From Bacteroides sp. (GTDB lineage: Bacteria > Bacteroidota > Bacteroidia > Bacteroidales > Bacteroidaceae): a stretch of DNA of 10,522 bases. The position numbers were made by a program, and so were the translations under genes. Below the pieces are notes generated by a model. It ran no database searches and had not been told where the DNA came from. It was given only the letters and a program-made list of their open reading frames with translations. Location of the stretch: NCBI GenBank assembly GCA_030152865.1, contig JASLIW010000089.1, forward strand, positions 1 to 10,522. The letters are read 5' to 3'. This document shows, piece after piece, positions 1 through 6,847 of the stretch (its first letter is position 1; every line of letters starts with the position of its first letter).

Positions 1-699
1 TTTTACACTACCATCTTTATGGTAGATATAGGGACTTTGCTTGGCATTAATTGCTTCACTATTGGCAAATTTATACTGTAGTCCTATCTGACCACTTCTA
101 TATTTCTTGTTGATTACACCTTTATAGATCTGAGTTTTATCTAAAAATGTAGAAATATTGGAGCGGAAAGTACCTGGATCTATATTGACAAAAGCGGTTA
201 CAGAATATTGCCAACCATTTTTGATGGGTCCACTGATGTTAAAATCTCCACGAATCAGACCAAAGGAGTTGGTTGTAAAACTAGCAGCACCTTTTAAAAA
301 GTCAGTTCCTCTATTGGTCCAAGTACCTACTGATACACCTACGTCACTAGCTAACAATGCTGTTTGAGAGACATTTAGCACTTGAAATTTAGATATACCG
401 TTATCTTGTCTCCACACACTTACTGGGCTTTGTCCCATAAAGTCGTAAGTAACAGGCAGACCATTTTCTAAGATAACTGTTCCCCCAACACTTGCGGGCA
501 ATCCAATATTTACGGCTCTAGGCCCATTATCTGCCGAAGCATTTAACATGACATTAGTTGTTCCACCTGCCTTTTTGGCGATTTGTACAGTATCACTCTT
601 GACTTGTTGCGGCTGTGCTTTTGTTTGCGCAACGAGGCTTAGTGGGCTTACTAAGAATAGTAAGGCTAGAGCAAAAACAGATTGTACTCTATTTTTCAT
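1..699 (-). CDS. TonB-dependent outer-membrane receptor, N-terminal part (runs off left edge)
   Basis: The minus-strand frame is open from ATG at 699 to the window edge, 233 codons with no stop. The start MKNRVQSVFALALLF, followed by a hydrophobic run to about residue 24 (VAQ), is a Sec signal peptide. Residues about 44-165 look like a TonB plug domain (TTNVMLN, GLPASVGG, ENGLPVTYD, then GTDFLKGAAS), after which alternating aromatic and polar segments (NGWQYSVTAFVNI, SGQIGLQYKF) look like the first barrel strands. The N-terminal carboxypeptidase-like beta-sandwich common in SusC proteins is absent, because the mature protein starts almost directly with the plug. Such receptors import substrates across the outer membrane with energy from TonB-ExbBD. 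The gene lies 38 bp behind the GH3 gene on the same strand, so the two are probably co-transcribed and the substrate may be a GH3 product. The family call rests on recognised plug-like sequence; the substrate is unknown. No Shine-Dalgarno sequence is visible, which is normal for Bacteroidota. Confidence 0.75.
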   Translation of the reverse strand, partial: MKNRVQSVFALALLFLVSPLSLVAQTKAQPQQVKSDTVQIAKKAGGTTNVMLNASADNGPRAVNIGLPASVGGTVILENGLPVTYDFMGQSPVSVWRQDNGISKFQVLNVSQTALLASDVGVSVGTWTNRGTDFLKGAASFTTNSFGLIRGDFNISGPIKNGWQYSVTAFVNIDPGTFRSNISTFLDKTQIYKGVINKKYRSGQIGLQYKFANSEAINAKQSPYIYHKDGSVK

Positions 700-737
700 A
701 GTTAATAAGTTAAATGATTATTGATTGATTAATTGTA

Positions 738-3074
738 TTATTTTGATTGGTATTTTTTAGTTCGGTCATCTTTTATAAGACCTGACCAGTTAAGTCCAAA
801 GCCAAAGTCATACACATTGCCCTCACTATCTACATGGCAATCCATATCCTGAGGTACATCTTCCTGCTGTTTTTCTACCGTTAGCATAGTAGCTGGCATC
901 TGAAGAGGTAAAAGTCCACTAGGCTCGTGTTTGCCAGTGATTATCTCCATCAAAGACTTAGTAGAACTACCAAAATTGATAAGGATTCCATCCATCTCTT
1001 TCTCAAATTCACTAAAGAGCATCGGATTAGATAAATCGATTACTGCTATAACAGGTTTTTCGAGCATCATATGACGAGTTTGTAGCAGAAGATCAAGGTC
1101 ACTGGCATTGGCCGTACGAGAGGTCTTACCCAAATAGCTACGGTTTACGATAGTCGGATCGACTACAGGATCACCCGCTGCTATACTCTGGGCGCGTGAC
1201 TCTGTGGCTGTATAAGGTAAATATTGAAGTGAAATAGGAATATATCCATTGCCTCCTGATAAGCGATCTAGCCTTGAGTAACCATTAAATTCACTTTTAG
1301 GATTTTCTACAAAAACGAGGGCAAAATCTGCTTCTATCGGATTGCTAGTCAGCTCGAAATACTGACTGACAACCTCCAAATCAACAGGATAATCTAGAGT
1401 TGGTTCTGACCATTTACCCCACCAATCTTGCTTAGAAGCTGTATATCGCTTAGGGATAAACACTTTCTTCCTCTCCTGTATAGGCAACACCTGACCTTTG
1501 TTCTTCAACAATACGGTAGATTTTAACTGTGCGTCATATCCTGCCTCTACAAATTCACGCTTGCCTACTGTTTCAATACTGTTATCTACATCTAAATAAG
1601 GGTTTTCAAATAGACCTAAGCGAAATATATTTTTGAGCAGGCGTACTGCAGATTGCTCAAAGCGATTGCGCATATATTCTTCTCCAAACTCACTGACTCC
1701 CATTTGATAGGCTTCAAGTACAGGTCCTTTATCATTATTACCACCAAACTGATCCATTCCAGCCTTAATACACATATAGTGACGTTCAGCGATACTCATG
1801 TCTTCAACTCCCCAAGGCTTACCAGCAAAATCGCCTGGACTTTTACCTTCATCTCCGGTTATCAGCCAGTCCGTACAAACTACACCCTCATAGCCATATT
1901 TCGTTCTTAGTAAATCTGTAATCATGTATTTACTAAAACCATTACCATAATTTGTTCCGTCTTTAGCCTGATTATATGAAATAGTATAATAAGGCATTAC
2001 CGCAGAAGCTGCACGCGTTTTTCCATCTAGCTTAAAAGCTCCTTCAGTAAAGGGCTTGAGATGTTCATCAAAGTTATCTCCAGGATATACTGCAAACTTA
2101 CCAAAAGCCCAATGCCCATCACGTCCACCTTCTTCTGGACCTCCGCTGGGCCAGTGTTTGACCATCGCATTCACACTTTGATAGCCCCAACCCTGTTCTA
2201 CCTCATACTTACCCTCTGAGGTTTGGAATCCATCAACATAAGCCCTCGCTAAGTCTGTAACTAATCTGGGATTTTCACCAAAAGTCATTCCTAGACGAAA
2301 CCAACGTGGCTCTGTAGCTAAATCCACTTGTGGAGATAGTGCTGTGGTTATGCCCAAAGCACGATACTCTGCTGCGGCCACTTCTCCAAATTGTTTTACG
2401 ATGTCTGGTGTAAACGTGGCAGCTAAACCTATTTCTCTAGGCCACTGTGATATGAATCCACTATTGGCATTAAACTCTGCTCGAGTGGTAACAGCATGAC
2501 GGGGATCAGAGCTCGTATTACCTGGGATTCCAAAACCTAAGCCCTCAACATAAGCTTGCATTTGGTTGTTCCAGCGAGCTGCTGTCTCTGTATCTTTAAT
2601 ACTCATCAGCAAAATGTGACGAAGGTGATCTTCTTTAAGGAACTTCTTTTGATTATCACTTAAATCCCAAGGGTTTGCTTCACTTTGAGAAAATGGTTTT
2701 CCACCATAAGTACCTGCTCCAAAACCCTCCTCCAAGGCTGGCAAACATTGATGAGCACTGTAAAGCATCAAACCTGCTATTTCTTCGACCGAGAGTTGTG
2801 CTGCTAAGTCTTTTGCTCTTACATCAGCTGCAAGTCTCCAGTCTTCATACGGATCTAATTTGCCATTTTTGTTTAAGTCTTTAAACTTCAATCCATCCTG
2901 CTCCAGAATACCTACACCTGAGGTCGGCGAATAGGCTAAACTACTGCCATTTGGATTGCTAACAAGTATATAATTTGAACCCTCAACGCTCATAGAATCT
3001 TGGGCCGATTTAGTAACTCCTGTACACTGAACTCCTAGAAGTCCTGCCAAAAGAACATAGAAGTATTTTTTCAT
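738..3074 (-). CDS. Glycoside hydrolase family 3 protein, secreted, beta-glucosidase-like
   Basis: The protein has 778 residues. Family GH3 enzymes are retaining exo-acting glycosidases, usually beta-glucosidase or beta-xylosidase. Visible marks are EPRWFRLGMTFGENP (255-269), the KHWPSGGPEEGGRDGHW motif (306-322) at the position of the usual KHxxG loop, and VVCTDW (398-403), whose Asp402 fits the catalytic nucleophile. The second alpha/beta domain runs from about 510 (STVLLKNKGQVLPI) to about 715. The chain ends soon after YDFGFGLNWSG, so the C-terminal fibronectin-III-like domain of many GH3 enzymes is missing. Residues 66-77 form an EF-hand-like calcium loop (D-N-N-K-D-E at 1,3,5,7,9,12). 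The N-terminus is a signal sequence with Cys17, possibly a lipoprotein, but Gln at -1 is a poor lipobox. It is divergent from the NrtR-like regulator and upstream of the receptor gene, which fits a small glycan-use locus. The substrate cannot be read from the sequence. Confidence 0.92.
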   Translation of the reverse strand: MKKYFYVLLAGLLGVQCTGVTKSAQDSMSVEGSNYILVSNPNGSSLAYSPTSGVGILEQDGLKFKDLNKNGKLDPYEDWRLAADVRAKDLAAQLSVEEIAGLMLYSAHQCLPALEEGFGAGTYGGKPFSQSEANPWDLSDNQKKFLKEDHLRHILLMSIKDTETAARWNNQMQAYVEGLGFGIPGNTSSDPRHAVTTRAEFNANSGFISQWPREIGLAATFTPDIVKQFGEVAAAEYRALGITTALSPQVDLATEPRWFRLGMTFGENPRLVTDLARAYVDGFQTSEGKYEVEQGWGYQSVNAMVKHWPSGGPEEGGRDGHWAFGKFAVYPGDNFDEHLKPFTEGAFKLDGKTRAASAVMPYYTISYNQAKDGTNYGNGFSKYMITDLLRTKYGYEGVVCTDWLITGDEGKSPGDFAGKPWGVEDMSIAERHYMCIKAGMDQFGGNNDKGPVLEAYQMGVSEFGEEYMRNRFEQSAVRLLKNIFRLGLFENPYLDVDNSIETVGKREFVEAGYDAQLKSTVLLKNKGQVLPIQERKKVFIPKRYTASKQDWWGKWSEPTLDYPVDLEVVSQYFELTSNPIEADFALVFVENPKSEFNGYSRLDRLSGGNGYIPISLQYLPYTATESRAQSIAAGDPVVDPTIVNRSYLGKTSRTANASDLDLLLQTRHMMLEKPVIAVIDLSNPMLFSEFEKEMDGILINFGSSTKSLMEIITGKHEPSGLLPLQMPATMLTVEKQQEDVPQDMDCHVDSEGNVYDFGFGLNWSGLIKDDRTKKYQSK

Positions 3075-3100
3075 AGTTATGTATTTATTTGGTTTTTTAA

Positions 3101-3117
3101 TGCGTCATTATGACACG
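3101..3117. promoter_or_regulatory. Dyad, candidate operator 1, at the GH3 transcription start
   Basis: TGCGTCATTATGACACG contains the perfect 11-bp dyad GTCAT-T-ATGAC. It lies directly downstream of, and just overlaps, the -7 element of the GH3 promoter, so it would cover the predicted start of transcription. It matches the second dyad at 3153-3169 in 12 of 17 positions (shared TGyGTCATT and ACAC). A repressor bound here would block GH3 and receptor expression. That the neighbouring NrtR-like protein binds it is inference. Confidence 0.45.
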
Positions 3118-3146
3118 AAAGTAGGCAAAATATCTTTCCAACCAAA
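3116..3146 (-). promoter_or_regulatory. GH3 promoter (Bacteroidetes -33/-7 type)
   Basis: Read on the minus strand, TTTG (3146-3143) is followed after exactly 19 bp by TACTTTCG (3123-3116), one base off the Bacteroidetes consensus TTTG-N19-21-TAnnTTTG. The predicted start of transcription falls about 35-40 nt before the GH3 ATG at 3074. Dyads lie on both sides, one over the start site and one just upstream of -33. Confidence 0.6.
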
Positions 3147-3152
3147 CTTTGG

Positions 3153-3169
3153 TGTGTCATTTATACACA
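3153..3169. promoter_or_regulatory. Dyad, candidate operator 2, upstream of the GH3 -33 element
   Basis: TGTGTCATTTATACACA has 5-bp arms TGTGT/ACACA and shares TGyGTCATT with the dyad at 3101-3117, 52 bp away (about five helical turns). It lies just upstream of the GH3 -33 element and about 70-85 bp upstream of the regulator's -7 element. It could serve control of both divergent genes. A second short dyad cluster follows (ACATATATGT at 3167-3176 and TATGTT-N4-AACATA at 3172-3187). Confidence 0.4.
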
Positions 3170-3237
3170 TATATGTTTTATAACATAACTAGATAAGTAT
3201 ACATCGGTACAGACCACTAATTAATTCTTATCTTTTG

Positions 3238-3245
3238 TATATTTG
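3238..3245 (+). promoter_or_regulatory. Probable -7 element for the NrtR-like regulator gene
   Basis: TATATTTG is a perfect TAnnTTTG match 33 bp before the ATG at 3279. No TTTG is present 19-21 bp upstream, so the -33 half is missing or weak, which would suit a regulator expressed at low level. Confidence 0.45.
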
Positions 3246-3278
3246 CTCTACACAGAAACTATAACAGGATAAGTAAGC

Positions 3279-4013
3279 ATGGGATTATCTGAATTTCACT
3301 ATTACAAAGAGGAAAGTATACATCCAGGTTTTTCTGTAGATTGTGTACTATTAACCTTCCATAAAGGTAAAATCAAAGTATTATTGCGAAAGTTTGCCGT
3401 AGGCGATTACTACTCGCTAATCGGTGGGTTTATGTTTAATCATGAAAATGCAAACCAAGCTGCACAACGTGTTTTGGAAAAAATGACAGGGATTAAAGAT
3501 ATTTTTCTGAAGCAGTTCTATTTGTTTAGTGATCCTCAGCGAACTATTTTTGCACAGAATCAAGAGTATGTCAATCGCTATGCAAGCTCTGAAGCGGAGG
3601 GAAAATGGCTCCTTAGGCGTTTTATTAGTATGGGATATATCGCTTTTGTCCCCTATGATAAGATTGAATTGACTAAAGGTGGAAGTGAGATATTAAACTG
3701 GTATGACATTAATAAGCTACCGCCACTACAGTCGGATCATGCCAACATCATAAAAACTGCACTAGAGTGGATTAGAAGTGTCTTCCCCACTATTCCGGTG
3801 GGCTATGAGCTTTTGCCTGAGAAATTCACGATGACCGAATTAAGGAGGATTTATGAAATCCTACTGGATAAAAAACTAGACAGAAGGAATTTTCAACGCA
3901 AAATACTTTCTAATGACTGCATCGAGCAGCTAGACGAAACCAAAGAAGGGAGAACTTATAATCCTCCCATTCTCTACCGATTTAACTCTCCTGATATCGG
4001 TTTGTCTTTTTAA
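3279..4013 (+). CDS. NrtR-family (Nudix-related) transcriptional regulator
   Basis: The protein has 244 residues in two parts. Residues about 15-150 resemble a Nudix domain (VDCVLLTFHKGKIKVLLRK, then GGFMFNHENANQAAQRVLEK). Residues about 175-235 form a winged helix (EKFTMTELRRIYEILLDKKLDRRNFQRKIL). The Nudix box GX5EX7REUXEEXGU is degraded: the first Glu and the Arg remain, but the Glu after Arg is Val and the metal-binding EE pair is Lys-Met. It should therefore bind a ligand rather than hydrolyse it, as in NrtR-type regulators. In Bacteroidetes this family includes AraR-like repressors of sugar genes. The gene is divergent from the GH3-receptor unit and shares a spacer with two related dyads, so control of that unit is likely but inferred. 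The effector is unknown. The gene ends 5 bp from the convergent small-protein gene. Confidence 0.85.
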   Translation: MGLSEFHYYKEESIHPGFSVDCVLLTFHKGKIKVLLRKFAVGDYYSLIGGFMFNHENANQAAQRVLEKMTGIKDIFLKQFYLFSDPQRTIFAQNQEYVNRYASSEAEGKWLLRRFISMGYIAFVPYDKIELTKGGSEILNWYDINKLPPLQSDHANIIKTALEWIRSVFPTIPVGYELLPEKFTMTELRRIYEILLDKKLDRRNFQRKILSNDCIEQLDETKEGRTYNPPILYRFNSPDIGLSF

Positions 4014-4018
4014 ACTTT

Positions 4019-4147
4019 TTATTTCTTTATAATTCGATTGAGCTGATTACAAGCTTTACAGGCTTTAGATTTACCAACTCGTTTGCCCGAGGGCTTATTC
4101 TTCTGCTTTTGGCGTTGTTTACGCTTGGCCGTTTTTCTGCTAATCAT
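4019..4147 (-). CDS. Small basic CxxC protein, 42 aa, unknown function
   Basis: ATG at 4147 opens a frame of 42 codons ending in TAA at 4019-4021. The product begins MISRKTAKRKQRQKQKNK and ends with a CKAC pair (residues about 31-34) and NQLNRIIKK. About 40 percent of residues are Lys or Arg, so it is likely to bind nucleic acid or ribosomes; the single CxxC could bind metal only as a dimer or with a partner. The start lies 3 bp after the stop codon of the upstream DUF3843-like gene, and AAGGAG stands 8 nt before the ATG, a strong Shine-Dalgarno sequence that is uncommon in Bacteroidota. Together with its place as third gene behind ruvA, this supports real translation, perhaps coupled to the gene before. 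I do not recognise a named family. Confidence 0.65.
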   Translation of the reverse strand: MISRKTAKRKQRQKQKNKPSGKRVGKSKACKACNQLNRIIKK

Positions 4148-4150
4148 GAT

Positions 4151-5161
4151 TTAATCTCCTTCGAAATATTCTCCTAAGTACCACCTTGCAATAAATTCCC
4201 AGTTTTCTCTCAATAAGGTTTTGCCTTGCGGGAAGGGCAATTCAAAATCTTCAAAATAGGCATTCTTGAGCCCATATTTTAGTAGGTCAAAAGGACAAGC
4301 TCCTTGTTCACAAAACAGGACATAGCCCTCTGATTTAGCTAACTTTTCGTCGTATAGCGGATTACGCTCATTCTTGAAATAAGGTGCTACCTCTGGTGCT
4401 AGAATTATTCCTTTAGCGTTTGCAAAAAGAATAAAATGGGTATAGGACTTCATTTCTGGCATCAAGGCTTCTTCTGTATTCTCCCAACCAAGCACTTCGA
4501 CAAAATAACTCGCCAGCTCTTGATAACTCTTAAAGTAGACTAAAGGATAACCTCCAGTAGATTGAAGTACTTTCTTAGAGTTCGGCGAAGTGCAATCCTC
4601 TAAGCGTAGAGAAGGCATTTCCTTGCGTTTAATTAGCAGCTGTTCCATGTCCATCACCCAGTCTATAGTCTGGGCTTCTGTGACAGGGGCCTCTTCGAAT
4701 AGCAAGTCCATTTTTGTGTAAACGAGCTGAGCTAAGTTCACTAAGTCTTTAGCATAAGGATCCATGAAGATATAATCATCTCCTAAATGATCTTGTGGAG
4801 ACGATAAAAAGGCCCAAAGAATAAACTGTACATCTTCGGGGTTGATTTCATCATCATAATAAGTCGTGGCATCTAACTTATAAAAGGGTAATATACGCCC
4901 ATATAGCTCTTTGATACCTGACTTAAATCGGTGCCAACCGCCTTTTACGGCTAGAGCATCTTCCAAATAAAGTGTAAGTGTAAGCGCTAAATCCTTGTAG
5001 TCGGCAAAAGTAAAAGAAGTCAAAAGTGGACTCTTTATTAAGAGCGGAATCAGTTGCTCTGCAAAAGAAAGATACCATTGATCATCGGAGGATGCTAGTC
5101 GATAGGTATGGAGTAACAACCAATCTTGCATGTATATTTTATCTTGATTCTGTTTGGCCAT
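4151..5161 (-). CDS. DUF3843-like protein of unknown function
   Basis: The protein has 336 residues, has no signal peptide or membrane segment, and is probably cytoplasmic. It opens KIYMQDWLLLHTYRLASSDDQWYL and later has NPEDVQFILWAFLSS (about 108-122). These segments resemble, from memory, the Bacteroidales family DUF3843 (PF12954); this needs a profile search. The remainder is rich in acidic and aromatic residues, with predicted helices, and a C-terminal part containing FCEQGACPFDLLKYG with two Cys. It follows ruvA by 12 bp and precedes the 42-aa gene by 3 bp, so all three are probably on one mRNA. No catalytic motif can be named, and a link to DNA repair is suggested only by position. Confidence 0.6.
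   Translation of the reverse strand: MAKQNQDKIYMQDWLLLHTYRLASSDDQWYLSFAEQLIPLLIKSPLLTSFTFADYKDLALTLTLYLEDALAVKGGWHRFKSGIKELYGRILPFYKLDATTYYDDEINPEDVQFILWAFLSSPQDHLGDDYIFMDPYAKDLVNLAQLVYTKMDLLFEEAPVTEAQTIDWVMDMEQLLIKRKEMPSLRLEDCTSPNSKKVLQSTGGYPLVYFKSYQELASYFVEVLGWENTEEALMPEMKSYTHFILFANAKGIILAPEVAPYFKNERNPLYDEKLAKSEGYVLFCEQGACPFDLLKYGLKNAYFEDFELPFPQGKTLLRENWEFIARWYLGEYFEGD
4156..4161 (-). promoter_or_regulatory. Strong Shine-Dalgarno sequence for the 42-aa protein
   Basis: On the minus strand AAGGAG lies 8 nt before the ATG at 4147, inside the last codons of the DUF3843-like gene. Most genes in this window have no such site, so it is good evidence that the short frame is translated and fixes its start. 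Confidence 0.6.
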
Positions 5162-5173
5162 AAGTAAATGCGC

Positions 5174-5773
5174 TTATAGTTTTTTAAGTGCTAGTTTGAC
5201 GAGCTCTTCGACCGTATGCTTGGGATTTTCCTTGAAGATACCACCAACCACCTTGCGAGTAGGTGCTGGTGCAAACCCAAGCATTGTTAAAGCAGAAACA
5301 GCTTCGTCATAAACATCCATATCGGGTGATTGAACATCAGCTAGCTCAAGATGCCCATCTTCAACTAAAGCAGTAGTCTTTATCTTATCTTTTAAATCAA
5401 CAATAATACGTTCTGCTGTTTTTTTTCCGATTCCCTTTACCGATTGTAATAGTTTTGCATTCTTTGAACCTATAGCTTCAACTAGCTCTACAGGACTTAG
5501 TGAAGATAAAATCATACGCGCTGTATTCCCCCCTACTCCTGAAACAGAGTTCAAAAGCAAGAACAATTCACGTTCTTCTTTGTTAACAAAACCAAAGAGT
5601 TGGTATGCGTCATCCCGTATAGCTTCATGAATAAAAAGCTTACACTCCTTCTTTCCTTGTAGTGCTGAATAGGTGTTTAGAGATATACTCACTCCATATC
5701 CTACTCCACCACAATCTACCACTGCCTGTGCTGGAGTCAACTCAGCCAACTCTCCTTTAACATATTCGATCAT
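5174..5773 (-). CDS. ruvA: Holliday junction branch migration complex subunit RuvA
   Basis: The protein has 199 residues, the usual length. RuvA tetramers bind four-way DNA junctions and load the RuvB motor for branch migration in recombinational repair. Residues 1-63 form the OB-fold domain (MIEYVKGELAEL, then GVGYGVSIS and AYQLFGF). Two helix-hairpin-helix motifs follow: SVSGVGGNTAR (76-86) and VKGIGKKTAERI (112-123). An acidic linker (about 135-152) leads to domain III (153-199, VYDEAVSALTMLGF to ELVKLALKKL), which contacts RuvB. All domains are intact. It is the first gene of a probable operon with the DUF3843-like gene, and it is divergent from ddh. ruvB is not in the window, which is common because ruvA and ruvB are often unlinked. 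Confidence 0.97.
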   Translation of the reverse strand: MIEYVKGELAELTPAQAVVDCGGVGYGVSISLNTYSALQGKKECKLFIHEAIRDDAYQLFGFVNKEERELFLLLNSVSGVGGNTARMILSSLSPVELVEAIGSKNAKLLQSVKGIGKKTAERIIVDLKDKIKTTALVEDGHLELADVQSPDMDVYDEAVSALTMLGFAPAPTRKVVGGIFKENPKHTVEELVKLALKKL

Positions 5774-5812
5774 TCTATTATTCTTAAAATTGGTATGTGA
5801 TTGGTGTTAAAT

Positions 5813-5864
5813 AAGTCCATCTACACTCTTGATATCAACTATCTTTAACGCAGTAAATGGACTT
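5813..5864. repeat. Imperfect 12-bp inverted repeat with nested palindrome between ruvA and ddh
   Basis: AAGTCCATCTAC (5813-5824) and GTAAATGGACTT (5853-5864) are inverted copies with one mismatch, 28 bp apart. The spacer holds the perfect 10-bp palindrome TTGATATCAA (5829-5838). The right arm lies where the -33 element of the ddh promoter would be. It may be a divergent operator or an RNA hairpin; there is no T-run to make it a terminator. Confidence 0.45.
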
Positions 5865-5882
5865 CTAAAAGAATATAATATT

Positions 5883-5890
5883 TATTTTTG
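5883..5890 (+). promoter_or_regulatory. Probable -7 element for ddh
   Basis: TATTTTTG is a perfect TAnnTTTG match 41 bp before the ddh ATG at 5932. No TTTG occurs at the expected -33 distance. That place is taken by the right arm of the inverted repeat (5853-5864), so expression may depend on a bound protein. Confidence 0.45.
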
Positions 5891-5931
5891 AATCAAACAT
5901 AAAGAAAAACGAATCATAAAGCTAGAGAAAT

Positions 5932-6831
5932 ATGAAAAAAGTAAAAGCAGCAATTGTAGGTTATGGCAACATCGGAAAACAAGCCTTACGTGCACTACAA
6001 GCAGCTCAAGACTTTGAGATTGTAGGTATCGTACGACGTTCGGGTGCAGCTCACCTTCCTTTAGAACTAAGTCCTTACCGTGTCGTAAAAGACATAGAAG
6101 AACTGGGTGTTGTAGATGTAGCTATTCTCTGTAGTCCGAGTAGAGCTGTAGAGGCTTATGCCAAGGAGATACTTGCTTTAGGTATAAATACAGTTGATAG
6201 CTTTGACATTCATGCTGGTATCTCATCGCTAAGAAAAGAGCTAAATGCGGTGGCCAAAAAGCATAATGCAGTTTCTATTGTTTCTTGTGGCTGGGACCCA
6301 GGCAGTGATTCGATAATACGTGCGCTATTTCAAGCTATGACCCCCAAAGGAATTACCTACACCAATTTTGGACCAGGTATGAGTATGGGACATACTGTAG
6401 CTGTGAAGGCCATAGAGGGGGTGAAAGATGCTTTATCTATGACTATCCCTACAGGAACAGGAGTGCACCGCAGAATGGTTTATGTGGAACTTGAGGAGCA
6501 AGCCTCTTTTGAACAGGTTGAGCAGGCGATTAAAAGTGATGACTACTTCAAAAATGATGAAACTCATGTTAAGTTAGTCGACAATGTGGATGCTTTGCAA
6601 GATGTAGGACATGGTGTTAACCTTATACGCAAAGGTGTATCTGGAGTAACACACAACCAGCTGCTAGAATTTAATATGCATATCAATAACCCTGCTCTTA
6701 CTTCTCAAATCTTAGTAGCCGCTGCTAGGGCTTCTGTTCGTCAGCAGCCTGGCGCCTATACTATGATTGAAATACCTGTGGTAGATTTACTTCCAGGAGA
6801 ACGTGAAGATTGGATTCAAAAATTAGTATAA
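5932..6831 (+). CDS. ddh: meso-Diaminopimelate D-dehydrogenase
   Basis: The protein has 299 residues. Ddh (EC 1.4.1.16) is an NADPH-dependent enzyme that makes meso-diaminopimelate from tetrahydrodipicolinate and ammonia in one step, giving lysine and the peptidoglycan cross-link residue. The Rossmann motif IVGYGNIGKQ is at residues 8-17, followed by the nucleotide-specificity region IVRRSG (33-38). Family-typical active-site segments are VDSFDIH (88-94), CGWDPGSDS (119-127), and NFGPGMSMGHTVAVKAI (145-161); the dimer and substrate-binding region includes TGVHRRMVYVE (176-186), QDVGHGVNLIRKG (223-235), and HINNPALTSQI (250-260). The sequence is complete and slightly shorter than the corynebacterial enzyme. 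It is divergent from ruvA and 16 bp ahead of zupT, so the two may be co-transcribed. Function is well supported by sequence. Confidence 0.95.
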   Translation: MKKVKAAIVGYGNIGKQALRALQAAQDFEIVGIVRRSGAAHLPLELSPYRVVKDIEELGVVDVAILCSPSRAVEAYAKEILALGINTVDSFDIHAGISSLRKELNAVAKKHNAVSIVSCGWDPGSDSIIRALFQAMTPKGITYTNFGPGMSMGHTVAVKAIEGVKDALSMTIPTGTGVHRRMVYVELEEQASFEQVEQAIKSDDYFKNDETHVKLVDNVDALQDVGHGVNLIRKGVSGVTHNQLLEFNMHINNPALTSQILVAAARASVRQQPGAYTMIEIPVVDLLPGEREDWIQKLV

Positions 6832-6847
6832 CACTAGATATTTACAG

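Noticed and set aside
3976..4010. Terminator at the end of the NrtR-like gene (ACCGAT ... ATCGGT then T-rich)
   Set aside because: The stem is only 6 bp with a 14-nt loop, lies inside the coding sequence, and the T-run is interrupted; too weak to call.
5829..5838. TTGATATCAA as an FNR-type box
   Set aside because: The half-sites TTGAT and ATCAA abut without the required four-base spacer.
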